A stretch of 64,000 nucleotides of DNA from Pseudomonas sp. RGM2987 (GTDB lineage Bacteria > Pseudomonadota > Gammaproteobacteria > Pseudomonadales > Pseudomonadaceae). The notes under the pieces were generated by a model. That model searched no databases, was not told the origin of the DNA, and saw only the letters and a program-made list of their open reading frames with translations. Shown in pieces: positions 49,834 to 59,062 of this stretch. The stretch is from positions 1 to 64,000 of the forward strand of contig NZ_JALJDX010000210.1 in NCBI RefSeq assembly GCF_022952855.1. Direction: 5' to 3'. The translations under genes were made by a program, and so were the position numbers. Each line of letters starts with the position of its first letter. Within the stretch, counting starts at the first letter, position 1.

Positions 49834-50861
49834 GCAATGACGCTATCGTTGCACTGGCCGTAAACGATTGGGTCATGTTGCGGATGCCCGGCGCATTCGA
49901 GCAAGGGGGCACGGAGTTGCATCATGGGTTGGCGCCCCGGTGGGACCTGACGGCGGGCGAACTGGTGCCTAGCCGGGAGTTGAAGAACTTCGATCGACAG
50001 TCCCTGTTGCTGTTGGCGGCGATGTCGTTGATCGAGGATGCCAACCAGGGGGAATCCCTGGCGCTCGCGGCCGTCATTGGTGGCACGTCCAACGGTTCGA
50101 TCGATACCGTCATCCAGTTGATCAAGGAGTCGAACGAAAGTCGTTTTGCATTCCAGGTCAATCCGGCACAGATCCCCAATACCGTCATAAACTCCTCGGT
50201 GGGGCAGTTGGCGATCAAATACGGCATCAAGGGTGCCAACGTTTCGCTCTGCGCCAAGGAGCTGAGCTTCTACAGCGCGATGGTGCAAGGGCTGAGATTC
50301 GCCAGGCGCGGGGACTGCGAGCGGATCTACGCGACAGCCATGGAAACCTTCAGCGGCGAATTCGGTACTCTTTATGCCGACAGCCATGGGCTGGACGCGG
50401 CAGAACGAATCGATACCGCCGCGATTTTCAGTTTCCGAACCTGTTCCAATCCGCAAACGCCGGGGCCGGTGGTCAGGTCCTGCGTTACCGGGCGCTTGTT
50501 CCCCGCGAGCGGGGCCAGCCTGGGCGACCTGATACTCACGTTCGCGGCAGGTAATGGGGTGGAGCCTCATAGACTCGGTCGGGTCAGCGTGTCGGTAGCG
50601 GATTCGTGGCGGGCCGCCCTGGACGATCTCGGCCAGGCATTCGGGGAGGAACTCGCTGTCCTGCAACGGCCAAAAGCATTGAGCCTGTCCCTGGTGGGTG
50701 CCTACCAACTCGCCGACTTGGCGCAGTCGGTCAAGGCCGGCGATGTTGGGGTAATGGCGTGTGTCGATGAGGAAGGCTTCTATGGCATCGCATTGGTGGG
50801 GTGTAGCGAAGCCCAGGCCGGTGCTGCCAAGGGTCCAAGTGATTCAGGCAAGGTGGGGTGA
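49830..50861 (+). CDS. Degenerate ketosynthase-like protein (chain-length-factor-like)
   Basis: A 343-residue protein related to the N-terminal half of ketosynthases (ALAAVIGGTSNGS; IPNTVINSSVGQLAIKYGIKGANVSL). Where ketosynthases have the active-site Cys, this protein reads GANVSLCAKELSF: by alignment from the Gly the catalytic position is E144, and the nearby Cys (141) is three residues early. The GTGT and GHSMGA histidine motifs of the second half are not seen. The ATG overlaps the partner ketosynthase stop by 4 bases (ATGA). A structural or chain-length role is likely, as for KS-beta. Confidence 0.8.
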   Translation: MSNDAIVALAVNDWVMLRMPGAFEQGGTELHHGLAPRWDLTAGELVPSRELKNFDRQSLLLLAAMSLIEDANQGESLALAAVIGGTSNGSIDTVIQLIKESNESRFAFQVNPAQIPNTVINSSVGQLAIKYGIKGANVSLCAKELSFYSAMVQGLRFARRGDCERIYATAMETFSGEFGTLYADSHGLDAAERIDTAAIFSFRTCSNPQTPGPVVRSCVTGRLFPASGASLGDLILTFAAGNGVEPHRLGRVSVSVADSWRAALDDLGQAFGEELAVLQRPKALSLSLVGAYQLADLAQSVKAGDVGVMACVDEEGFYGIALVGCSEAQAGAAKGPSDSGKVG

Positions 50862-50864
50862 CGT

Positions 50865-51563
50865 ATGATTCTGGTAGTGAGATGGCTGTTGGTCGGGCTG
50901 TTCATCGTCCTGAGCTTCCCATTTTTATGTGTGTTCATGTTGGTCAATCCGAAGAAGAACCGGAACCTGCACGTCGCCTGCCGCGCCTATTCGGTGATCA
51001 ATCGAATATTTTCGGTTCGTGTCGCTGTCAGGGGCTTCAACACGATTGCCGAGGGCAAGCCGTATATCTACGTGGCCAACCATCAATGCAACTATGACGT
51101 GATGATCGTTGCCGAGGCGCTCAAGCCAGGCACGGTCATTGTCGGGAAGGAATCGCTCAAGTGGTTGCCACTGGTGGGGCAACTGTATTGGCTGACCGGC
51201 AGCCTGTTCATTGACCGAAGCAATCCGCGGGCCTCGATCCAGAGCATGCGCAAGATGGCCAAGAATGTCGCGGCCAACAATACGTCCCTCTGGATTTTCC
51301 CTGAAGGCACCCGGAACAACGGCGGGAACATGTTGCCTTTCAAGAGCGGCGCGTTCCGGCTCGCCAAGGACATGGGAGTGGGGATCGTTCCCGTGACGAT
51401 CTGCTCCGCTGTCAGGGACGTTGCCTACAATTCTTTGCGCGCCACTGACGTCAGCATCGTCGCCCACCCGCCCATCGAGGCGGATGTCGTGGCAAGCATG
51501 AATAGCAAGGACTTGGCGAGCCACACGCGCGAGATCATCAGCAACATGGTCCCAATCGTTTGA
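50865..51563 (+). CDS. 1-acyl-glycerol-3-phosphate acyltransferase-like protein (PlsC family)
   Basis: A 232-residue acyltransferase with an N-terminal membrane anchor (LLVGLFIVLSFPFLCVFML). The catalytic H-x4-D box is in VANHQCNYDVM near residue 72 (the position after His is Gln rather than Ser). The second block is GSLFIDRSN near 114 and the substrate box FPEGTRNNGG near 148. It transfers an acyl group from ACP or CoA to a hydroxyl. Last gene of the operon; it could O-acylate the operon's product. It follows the ketosynthase-like gene after 3 bases. Confidence 0.88.
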   Translation: MILVVRWLLVGLFIVLSFPFLCVFMLVNPKKNRNLHVACRAYSVINRIFSVRVAVRGFNTIAEGKPYIYVANHQCNYDVMIVAEALKPGTVIVGKESLKWLPLVGQLYWLTGSLFIDRSNPRASIQSMRKMAKNVAANNTSLWIFPEGTRNNGGNMLPFKSGAFRLAKDMGVGIVPVTICSAVRDVAYNSLRATDVSIVAHPPIEADVVASMNSKDLASHTREIISNMVPIV

Positions 51564-51722
51564 GCCAGAAGCTCACACGGCATCCTGTCCAGGCGCGGCG
51601 AGCGGGGTCCATGGGAGCAGCGTAAGCAGAAGCGTATTGAGGCGTATGTTTTTGCGTATGGTCCTTTGAGTCATGATCGCGCCTTGGGGCTAGCAAAATG
51701 GCGGCGTAGCCCCTCAATGAAT

Positions 51723-52815
51723 TTAATGCTGATCTGCCAATTTTTGTTCCAGGTAGTGAATGTTCACACCACCTTCGCAGAAGCCTTCATCACGAACCAG
51801 GTCCCGGTGCAGCGGGATGTTGGTCTTGATGCCGTCGACCACGATTTCGTCCAGGGCATTGCACATGCGCGCCATGGCCTCGTCGCGGGTGGCGCCCCAG
51901 GTGATCAGCTTGCCGATCAGCGAGTCGTAGTTGGACGGAACCTTGTAGCCGCTGTACAAGTGCGAATCGACGCGAACGCCGTTGCCGCCTGGAGCATGGA
52001 AGTGCTTGACCAAGCCAGGACTCGGGATAAAGGTTCTCGGGTCTTCGGCGTTGATGCGGCACTCCAGGGAGTGGCCGTGCATCTTCACGTCGTCCTGGGT
52101 GAAGGACAGCGGGTTGCCAGCGGCAATGCTCAGCATCTCCTTGACGATGTCGATACCGGTGACCATCTCCGAAACCAGGTGCTCTACCTGCACACGAGTG
52201 TTCATTTCGATGAAGTAGAAGCGAGCATTCTCGTACAGGAACTCGAAGGTACCGGCACCGCGGTAGCCGATGTCGATGCACGCCTTGACGCAGCGAGCCA
52301 GGACTTCCTGGCGTGCGTTTTCGGCCAGGCCCGGTGCCGGCGCTTCTTCCAGCACCTTCTGGTGACGACGTTGCAGCGAGCAGTCGCGGTCGCCCAGGTG
52401 GATGGCGTGGCCTTGGCCGTCAGACAGTACCTGTACTTCCACGTGACGTGGGTTGGTCAGGTACTTTTCCAGGTAGACCATCGGGTTGCCGAACCAGGCG
52501 CCCGCTTCGGAGCGGGTCTGCCTGGCGGCTTCGATCAGGTCTTCTTCCTTGTGCACCACGCGCATGCCGCGACCACCACCGCCACCGGCGGCCTTGATGA
52601 TCACCGGGTAACCGACTTCGCGACCAATGCGCAGAGCGGTTTCCTCGTCTTCAGGCAGTGGACCGTCGGAGCCAGGAACGGTTGGCACGCCGGCCGCGAT
52701 CATGGCGTCCTTGGCCGAAACCTTGTCGCCCATCAGGCGAATGGTTTCGGCTTTGGGGCCGATGAAGGCAAACTTCGATCAACTTGACCAGTTCTTTTAC
52801 TTTTTCAATGTCCAT
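51723..52815 (-). pseudogene. accB-accC deletion fusion (biotin carboxyl carrier / biotin carboxylase remnant)
   Basis: Minus strand from 52815 starts like a biotin carboxyl carrier protein ([14 protein letters not shown]), but after 14 codons, at about 52773, the sequence switches to the interior of biotin carboxylase ([20 protein letters not shown]). The join is out of frame, with a TGA just before it in the carboxylase frame. The rest (ATP-grasp motif [49 protein letters not shown]) is open to 51723. Roughly 110 N-terminal residues are missing. Translation from the internal ATG at 52733 would give 336 residues without the biotin-carboxylase N-domain. The pathway copy, not the housekeeping accBC, is presumably affected. 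Confidence 0.8.
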
Positions 52816-52863
52816 GCTGCTGCAACCTTATGTTTGGGCTAGGGGGCTTAACGTCGCGTCGAA

Positions 52864-54210
52864 CTATCTGAGGAGGTTGCCCTTGGACGTTTCACGCAGC
52901 GTGAGAATCGCCAGCAAGGCACACACCGCAGCACCCGCCATGAAATAGCCGGGCACCAGCAGATTGCCGGTCTTGGTGATAATCGAGGTGACCGCGTAGG
53001 GCGTGATCCCGCCCCCCAGGATCGCGCCCAGATTGATGCTGATCGCCATGGCCGTGTAACGCACACGTGTCGGAAATTGCTCGGCGTAAGTGGGGTAGCC
53101 CACCGATTGCACAATCGGCATGGGCAGGGTGGCGACAAACATCGCCAGTGCGGCGATCCAGAGACTGCCGCTGTCCATCAGGATCATCATGGGTATCACC
53201 AGAGTGGCGTAACCCAGGAAGCCGATGCCCAGCGCCTTCCTGCGACCGATACGGTCCGACAAGCCACCCCAGAACGGCATCATTGCCGCCATGCACAGGC
53301 TGATCACTGCAATCACCCAGTAGACTTTGGATTTGTCGAAATGCAGGTAGGTCGTGAGGTAGATGTTCATGAACACCATCCCGATGAAGTAACCCGCATT
53401 CTGCGCAGACGCGAAGACGATGACCCGCAGCAGTGCCGGCAGGTTTTTGCCGAATACCTCTTTGACCGGCGCTACCGGTGGCTTCTCCTTCGCAAGGAAA
53501 GCTTTGAATTCTGGCGTTTCTTCAACGTTGTGTCGCATGTAAAACGAAAACATAACCAGCGGGATGGACAGGAAGAACGGGATGCGCCAGCCCCATGCCT
53601 GCAATTGCTCGGCACTGAGCCGCCCGGTGGTGATACCGCAGACAATCGCCCCGGTGGCGCCACCCACGGCAACGCCCAGCGGTGTGAATGAACCGAAGAA
53701 TCCGCGTCGGCCGTTTGGAGAGGATTCAGCCACAAATGCCGCGGCGCCTACCACTTCGCCACCGGCGAAGAAGCCTTGGGACAACCGCAACAGCACCAGC
53801 AGGATAGGGGCTGCAAGGCCGATCTGCGCGGTGGTAGGCAGCACGCCAATCAGCGCAGTTGCGGTGCCCATCCCGATCACGGTGCTGAGCAGCACCCGAC
53901 GTCGACCGATACGATCGGCAAGGCGCCCGAGCAGTACGCCGCCTATCGGGCGGACGACAAAGGCGATACCGAACACCGCCAGCGTGGCAAGGAGGGCGGC
54001 GGCGGGGTTGTCACCGGGAAAAAACAAAGGCGCGATGATGGTCGCCATGTAGCCGTAGATACTGAACTCATAGTATTCAACGGCGGTGCCGGTGGCCGAA
54101 GCCATGGCTGCGCGCTTGGCTATGACGGCCGACTGTGTTGTTCCATCGGTAGCGTTTGCATCGACCTCGATGTGCGGCGAGTGCGTATTTTCAGAAAGAA
54201 CACGAGACAT
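52864..54210 (-). CDS. MFS transporter, metabolite:H+ symporter type
   Basis: A 448-residue, 12-helix transporter. The MHS-family loop GRLADRIGRRRVLLSTVIGMG is near residue 90, with a second copy GGLSDRIGRRKALGIG near 300, and AATGTAVEYYEFSIYGY-like ATGTAVEYYEF near 35. Relatives move small organic acids, betaine or proline with protons. Lying downstream of pxpA on the same strand, it may import 5-oxoproline or a related acid. The start at 54210 has AAGG; the open frame continues upstream without family similarity. Confidence 0.88.
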   Translation of the reverse strand: MSRVLSENTHSPHIEVDANATDGTTQSAVIAKRAAMASATGTAVEYYEFSIYGYMATIIAPLFFPGDNPAAALLATLAVFGIAFVVRPIGGVLLGRLADRIGRRRVLLSTVIGMGTATALIGVLPTTAQIGLAAPILLVLLRLSQGFFAGGEVVGAAAFVAESSPNGRRGFFGSFTPLGVAVGGATGAIVCGITTGRLSAEQLQAWGWRIPFFLSIPLVMFSFYMRHNVEETPEFKAFLAKEKPPVAPVKEVFGKNLPALLRVIVFASAQNAGYFIGMVFMNIYLTTYLHFDKSKVYWVIAVISLCMAAMMPFWGGLSDRIGRRKALGIGFLGYATLVIPMMILMDSGSLWIAALAMFVATLPMPIVQSVGYPTYAEQFPTRVRYTAMAISINLGAILGGGITPYAVTSIITKTGNLLVPGYFMAGAAVCALLAILTLRETSKGNLLR

Positions 54211-54450
54211 AAATACCTTCCACTCTGGCCAATGGCCAAAAGAGTTAAGTGGCAGAGGGGCCTGCCTTGAAAGTGACGTACTGAAAACCGGCAGCGCACA
54301 GTTCATCCGGGCAGTCAGGCGCCCAGACGCATCCGTAGTTGACTATTCAGCTCTCAGACGAGGTTTTAAGCTCGGCAGTTAAAACGAGGAGATTGATTCG
54401 CGAGGCATGGTTGTTTCCTTTTTATTATGGGTAAACGTTGTGGGTGTCAC

Positions 54451-55221
54451 TCAAGTACGCGCACGCGCGGGTTTTTGAATGGTGATGCCTTCTTTGAGCA
54501 GTGCTTGCTTGATCGCACTGGCAAACGCTGCAGCGCCGGGCTGGTCGCCGTGTATGCAAAGCGTGTGTGCTTTCACCGGTACCCAGGTCCCTTGGGTGGT
54601 GCGCACTTCGCCTAAATGCAGCATGTTCATGACTTGATCGATGGCATCGTGGAGGTTTTCGATCATTGCGCCAGGCTGGTTGCGGGGCGTCAGTGTGCCG
54701 TCCTCCTGGTAGCTACGATCGGCAAACACTTCCTGTGCCACGGTCAAACCACAGGCTTGGGCGGCGGTGACCAAGGCACTTCCCGACAAGCCGAAAAGAA
54801 TCAGGCCCGGATCGATATCCTTGACTGCCCGGCAGATTGCGTCGGCAGTGGGACGGTGCACCGCTGCGAAGTTGTAGAGCGCACCGTGCGGTTTGACATG
54901 GCGTAGTTCAACCTTGGCCGCTTGGGTGAACCCCAGCAAGGCGCCAACCTGGTACACGATGAGTTCGTACACTTCATCCTCGGACAGCGTCATCATTCGG
55001 CGACCGAAACCTTGCAGGTCGTCAAAGCCTGGATGGGCCCCGACGGCTACGCCCAACTTCGCGGCCAACGCGACGGTCGCTCGCATGGAGCGCGAATCCC
55101 CGGCGTGAAACCCGCAGGCGATATTGGCTGAGGTGAGGTGTGGAAGAATCGCCGCATCGTCGCCTGCGCGATAAATGCTGAAGCCTTCGCCAAGGTCGCT
55201 GTTGAAATCTATTTCAGGCAT
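54451..55221 (-). CDS. pxpA: 5-oxoprolinase subunit PxpA (LamB/YcsF family)
   Basis: A 256-residue LamB/YcsF protein starting MPEIDFNSDLGEGFSIYRAG. Family motifs are ANIACGFHAGDSRSM near 34, AHPGFDD near 60, VKPHGALYN near 108 and CIHGDQPGA near 225. It is the subunit of ATP-dependent 5-oxoprolinase thought to open the oxoproline ring with PxpB and PxpC. It overlaps the end of pxpC by 8 bases. Confidence 0.93.
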   Translation of the reverse strand: MPEIDFNSDLGEGFSIYRAGDDAAILPHLTSANIACGFHAGDSRSMRATVALAAKLGVAVGAHPGFDDLQGFGRRMMTLSEDEVYELIVYQVGALLGFTQAAKVELRHVKPHGALYNFAAVHRPTADAICRAVKDIDPGLILFGLSGSALVTAAQACGLTVAQEVFADRSYQEDGTLTPRNQPGAMIENLHDAIDQVMNMLHLGEVRTTQGTWVPVKAHTLCIHGDQPGAAAFASAIKQALLKEGITIQKPARART

Positions 55222-56155
55222 TGAAGGCCTCCATCGCTTTGAGCGTGCGAGCGCGGGTTAGCAGCAAGGCTTCGGCGGCGCTCAAATCTATGAGTGAGAA
55301 TCGCAACTTATCGCCCGGCAGCAACTGCGCCAGCCGAGGTAGATCGACGCTGGCCACTTGGGCAATCCGTGGGTAGCCACCGGTTGTTTGGCGGTCGGCC
55401 ATCAAGATCAGCGGCTTGCCGCTGGGGGGCACCTGGACGGTGCCGAACGCGACACTTTCCGATAACAGCTCCTTGGGCGATGACAGCGTCAGCGGCGTGC
55501 CGTCGAGCCGGTAGCCCATCCGGTCCGAGTCGCCGCTCAAGGTGTACTCATGGTTCACGAAGTGCTCTTGGGACTTTGTGCAAAAGTCTTTCCATTCCCG
55601 CCCCGCGATTACTCTGATCGGTTCGCAGGCAACCGCTTCATACAGCCCAAAGCGGGAGCGGGGGCCGAGGCGTGGCGGGTTGGCAAACGATGAGCAGATG
55701 GGGATCAAATCCCCGGCTTGCAGTGCACGGCCGCGCAGCCCACCGAACCCGCCCCGGGAATAAGTGCTGGTGCTGTTCATCAGCGGTTGCAACAAAAAAC
55801 CGCCACCTACCGCCAGGTAGCCGCGAGCGCCCTGTCGCCGTTTGCCGAAACTCAAGGTACTGCCTGGAGAAACCACTGCCGCCACTCCGGGCTTGAGCGG
55901 GACCGCATCCAGCTCGGCGCCAAGGTCCGCGCCGGCGAGCGCAATCACGGCCTTGGCCTGAAAGTGCAGCGTTGGGCCTTGGAGGGTCATTTCCAAGGTG
56001 CTGAAGGTTCGAGGGTTGCCGACCAGGAGGTTGCACAGGGCATGCGCATCCTCGTCCATCACGCCGGTCACGGGTAGGCCCCAATGCTGGAACCCGTGCC
56101 GCCCGGTATCCTGGAAGGTTGAGAGCATGCCGGGTTTGATTACCTTGATGGTCAC
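55214..56155 (-). CDS. pxpC: 5-oxoprolinase subunit PxpC (biotin-dependent carboxyltransferase family)
   Basis: A 313-residue KipA/AHS2-family protein: MTIKVIKPGMLSTFQDTGRHG start, DEDAHALCNLLVGNP near 34, GYLAVGGGF near 113, and the late motifs SGDSDRMGYRLDG and ADRQTTGGYPRIAQV. It appears intact. It overlaps the pxpB reading frame by 4 bases and pxpA by 8, so translation is coupled. The presence of accB/accC relatives further down the operon fits a biotin-dependent variant of the system. Confidence 0.92.
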   Translation of the reverse strand: MTIKVIKPGMLSTFQDTGRHGFQHWGLPVTGVMDEDAHALCNLLVGNPRTFSTLEMTLQGPTLHFQAKAVIALAGADLGAELDAVPLKPGVAAVVSPGSTLSFGKRRQGARGYLAVGGGFLLQPLMNSTSTYSRGGFGGLRGRALQAGDLIPICSSFANPPRLGPRSRFGLYEAVACEPIRVIAGREWKDFCTKSQEHFVNHEYTLSGDSDRMGYRLDGTPLTLSSPKELLSESVAFGTVQVPPSGKPLILMADRQTTGGYPRIAQVASVDLPRLAQLLPGDKLRFSLIDLSAAEALLLTRARTLKAMEAFNA

Positions 56156-56854
56156 TTCGCGTTCTCCCGAGCCAACAGATCAAACTCATGGCAGGTAATG
56201 GGTACAAATCGAATCTGGTCGCCGCCCTGTAAAAGACACGGCGGTTCATCCAAAGGGGAAAACATCGGCAGCGGGGTTCGCCCTATAAGGTTCCAGCCAC
56301 CGGGGAGATCGGCCGGGTAAATCACACTCTGTCGGTTGGCGATGCCGATGCTGCCCTGTTTGACAAGCGTGCGCGGTGTCGCGCGACGCGGCAGCGACAG
56401 GGCGCTGTCGTGCATGCCGATGTAGGGATGGCCTGGGGCGAAACCGACCATCAATACATCCAGCCAGTCGGCCGTGTGAGCGGCGATGACCTCGTTGGCG
56501 GTCAGGCCGCAGGCCTGCGCGATGTCTTCAAGGTCCGGGGCATATTGCGGGTCGTAGCACACGGGAATGTCGAAGCGGGTGCCGGTCGTTGCGGCAGCAC
56601 CGTGCGAATCCTTGAGACGCTCGGTCACCAGCTTGCAGATCGATGTGTAGGGCGACATGTCGGGGAAGTGGGAGGCAATCAATTCAGGCGAGTAATGAAC
56701 GCCTACTGTCACCATTGCAGACACAACATCCGTGACGCCCGGCAGCAGGCCTTGAGCGCATAGGGCACGTAACTGACTGCCGATTGAGGTCAATGGAAAA
56801 TACGTTGCCCAATACCAGGATCACGCAGCGATCGCCGCAAGGCTCGAACTGCAT
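56152..56854 (-). pseudogene. pxpB: PxpB (KipI-like 5-oxoprolinase subunit), frameshifted near its N-terminus
   Basis: The family N-terminus is found in one frame from ATG at 56854 (MQFEPCGDRCVILVLGNVFS, then IDLNRQ). The remainder (LRALCAQGLLPGVTDVVSAM to the end, with VGFAPGHPYIG and TPRTLVKQGSIGIANRQSVI) is in the neighbouring frame. The switch is near 56772-56776, consistent with one extra base. The downstream part alone stays open from a TTG at 56793, about 213 residues, but has no good ribosome site. Either the gene is broken or the base call is wrong. Confidence 0.75.
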
Positions 56855-57085
56855 TGATCGCACGTATTGTCAGGGCGGGGAGGCGCTACTGACGGCTTAT
56901 TCAGGGTGCAATTGAGGTCGGACATAGTGTTCTCTATCCTCATGCGGCAGGCTGAGCATCGGCCAGGCGCGCGCAGCAGGACGGGAAAGCACAGGCTTTC
57001 TGCACATGTCCGACGCAACACAGCAAGGCTTCACGACTTGAAAGTACGCCGTCGCTCTGATGGCGACGGTCGCTTGAACAACGTA

Positions 57086-57511
57086 TTACTTGGCGAAGAG
57101 CTGGCTCATATCCTTGAACGCCTTGAACTCCAGCGCGTTGCCGCACGGGTCGAACAAGAACATCGTGGCCTGCTCGCCGACCTGGCCTTTAAAGCGAATG
57201 TAGGGCTCGATCACGAATTGGGTGCCGAAGGATTTCAGACGCTCGGCCAGCGCTTCCCATTGCGCCCATTCCAGGATGATGCCGAAGTGCGGAACCGGTA
57301 CGTCGTGACCGTCTACCGGGTTGCTGTGCACGCTTTCCTGCGAAGCAGTCTTCGGGTGTTCGTGGATAACCAGCTGGTGGCCGTAGAAATCGAAATCCAC
57401 CCATTGGTTGCTGGAACGGCCCTCGGCAAGGCCAAACACTTCACCGTAAAAGGTGCGCGTAGCGGCCAGGTCATACACAGGGATTGCGAGGTGGAAAGGA
57501 GAGAGGCTCAC
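57086..57511 (-). CDS. VOC-superfamily (glyoxalase/dioxygenase-fold) protein
   Basis: A 141-residue two-module VOC protein. Candidate metal ligands are His8 ([11 protein letters not shown]), His75 (VPHFGIIL) and a late Glu ([10 protein letters not shown] near 127). Its length and motifs match the bacterial group annotated as glyoxalase/bleomycin-resistance-like. The substrate is unknown. It follows the LysR gene on the same strand after a 227-base gap. The 231 bases after it, to the pxpB start, hold no clear gene. Confidence 0.88.
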   Translation of the reverse strand: MSLSPFHLAIPVYDLAATRTFYGEVFGLAEGRSSNQWVDFDFYGHQLVIHEHPKTASQESVHSNPVDGHDVPVPHFGIILEWAQWEALAERLKSFGTQFVIEPYIRFKGQVGEQATMFLFDPCGNALEFKAFKDMSQLFAK

Positions 57512-57738
57512 GGTGATTTCCTATTGATTTGTTTTGATCTGAATCAATTCTTATCCGGAAACCCCGTGGGTAAAAGCGGAAATTCTGTGTCCTGAGCACG
57601 AATAATTTTGATGGTTCACGCTGTTATTTAGGCTTTTGCACCATAGTTGTTCGTGTCGCACCACAACGGTTCGCTTTCGGATTGGAAAGCTCGCGCAACG
57701 ACGATTGTTTTCCGATGCAGGCATGCCCTGGACGGGAA

Positions 57739-58602
57739 TCACAGCGCCTCAAAAAGGCAGGCCCGGAAGATATTGAACAGCGGAGAATGCTTTTGCCGAT
57801 ATTTCGAGACCAGTACGATCTCCCTGAAAAAAGTGAGTTTGCGCAATTCCAGCACCCTGACTTCTTCGGCATGTTCGAGCCATAAACCCGCCTTGGGGAC
57901 CAGTGAAACACCCAGGCCACTGCGCACCATTTTCACAATGGCATCCAGTTCATCGAGCTCCAGAGCCTGGTGCACATGTATTTTTTGCTGTTTGAGAAAC
58001 TGGGTGACCAGGCGCCCCCCAAACGATCCTCGGTCATACCGCACAAAGGGCTGTTCGGCGAGAATCGCCAGCGGGTCGTCACCCTGCACATCTTTGGACG
58101 CGATCAATACGAACGCCTCGCGCGCGATGACTTCGGCATGCAAATCCTTGGGAAGGGAAAACGGCGGTTTGATCATGATGGCCAAGTCCAGCTCGCCGGC
58201 GTCCACTTGGCTGAGCAGGTTCAAAGACACACCCGGTACAAGGTTGGTTTCGATAAAGGGGGCTTGTGATTTCAAGGCCACCAGCGCCTGGGGGAGGAGG
58301 CCGGTCTGAACCGTGCCGATCGCGCCAATACGCAGTGCCCCATGAAAGTCATTGCCGCTGTCGGCGGCCCCCATTCGAAGAAAAAGCTGGAGGATTTCTT
58401 CTGCCAACGGGATCGCACGTTGGCCCGCTGAATTAAGCGTGGCTGAGCGACCGGTGCGATCGAACAGTTTGACGCCCAATGTGTCCTCAAGACTTTTGAT
58501 CTGTGCGCTGACCGCAGACTGAGTCAGCCCAACCTGCTGGCCCGCCGCTGCGAACGTTCCCCGTTGCGCAACGCAGATGAAGGTCTTCAATTCTCTGATC
58601 AT
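57739..58602 (-). CDS. LysR-family transcriptional regulator
   Basis: A 287-residue LysR regulator. The winged helix-turn-helix is at 1-60 (MIRELKTFICVAQRGTFAAAGQQVGLTQSAVSAQIKSLEDTLGVKLFDR), and the effector domain is at 90-287. It probably regulates the VOC gene or the pxp operon downstream on the same strand. Target and ligand are unknown. Confidence 0.92.
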   Translation of the reverse strand: MIRELKTFICVAQRGTFAAAGQQVGLTQSAVSAQIKSLEDTLGVKLFDRTGRSATLNSAGQRAIPLAEEILQLFLRMGAADSGNDFHGALRIGAIGTVQTGLLPQALVALKSQAPFIETNLVPGVSLNLLSQVDAGELDLAIMIKPPFSLPKDLHAEVIAREAFVLIASKDVQGDDPLAILAEQPFVRYDRGSFGGRLVTQFLKQQKIHVHQALELDELDAIVKMVRSGLGVSLVPKAGLWLEHAEEVRVLELRKLTFFREIVLVSKYRQKHSPLFNIFRACLFEAL

Positions 58603-58744
58603 GTCGAACCTTGAACCATGGGTGGGTGTTCGCGCAGAGGGTAGTCACTTTTAATCCGATTACCAACAGTGGCGCGCGCAACTGGAGTCCACCGGCATGC
58701 AGGCATCCATCGAAGTGGGTTTGCGTAGCCAGGCAGGCATCCGA

Positions 58745-59050
58745 TCAGTGGCTTTCTCCAGGCGTTGAGCGAGGGCGCAGGAACCAATCCAAGTGTTTTG
58801 CTGCCAACGGGCTCACGACAAAGACAATGAGGCTTACTGTGATTGGCGTTAGAACCAGTGTTCGATGCCACACCGCCCATTTGTCAGCCAGCGAGCTCAA
58901 TGCGTAAAGCAAAAGTGTCACGATGGGGTACACGAATACCATCATTACAATTGCCATTCTGACTTTGGATGGCCTGATCGGAACGAAGACGGGGCCGTCG
59001 CTTGCTTTCAGACACTTTGAATGGCAGGTCATGGACTTGGGCGTGTTCAA
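58745..59050 (-). CDS. Small membrane protein resembling the C-terminal part of membrane-bound ABM proteins
   Basis: A 101-residue protein with two hydrophobic helices (VRMAIVMMVFVYPIVTLLLYAL and TPITVSLIVFVVSPLAAKHL). Similar tails end antibiotic-biosynthesis-monooxygenase-like membrane proteins in proteobacteria, so it may be a stand-alone or shortened form. Start TTG at 59050 has AGGAG at 8 bases, and it follows the glutathione transferase stop by 12 bases, so the two are probably co-transcribed. Function unknown. Confidence 0.65.
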   Translation of the reverse strand: MNTPKSMTCHSKCLKASDGPVFVPIRPSKVRMAIVMMVFVYPIVTLLLYALSSLADKWAVWHRTLVLTPITVSLIVFVVSPLAAKHLDWFLRPRSTPGESH

Positions 59051-59062
59051 ATCACTGGTCTC

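Noticed and set aside
51686..51713. Hairpin ggggcta / tagcccc as a terminator of the lipid operon
   Set aside because: There is no T-run on either strand and it is more than 120 bases from the last stop; too weak to call.
56821..56925. Small minus-strand frame MSDLNCTLNK with a plausible ribosome site
   Set aside because: It overlaps the true N-terminal coding region of pxpB (from 56854) in another frame and shows no family features, so it is best read as a shadow.
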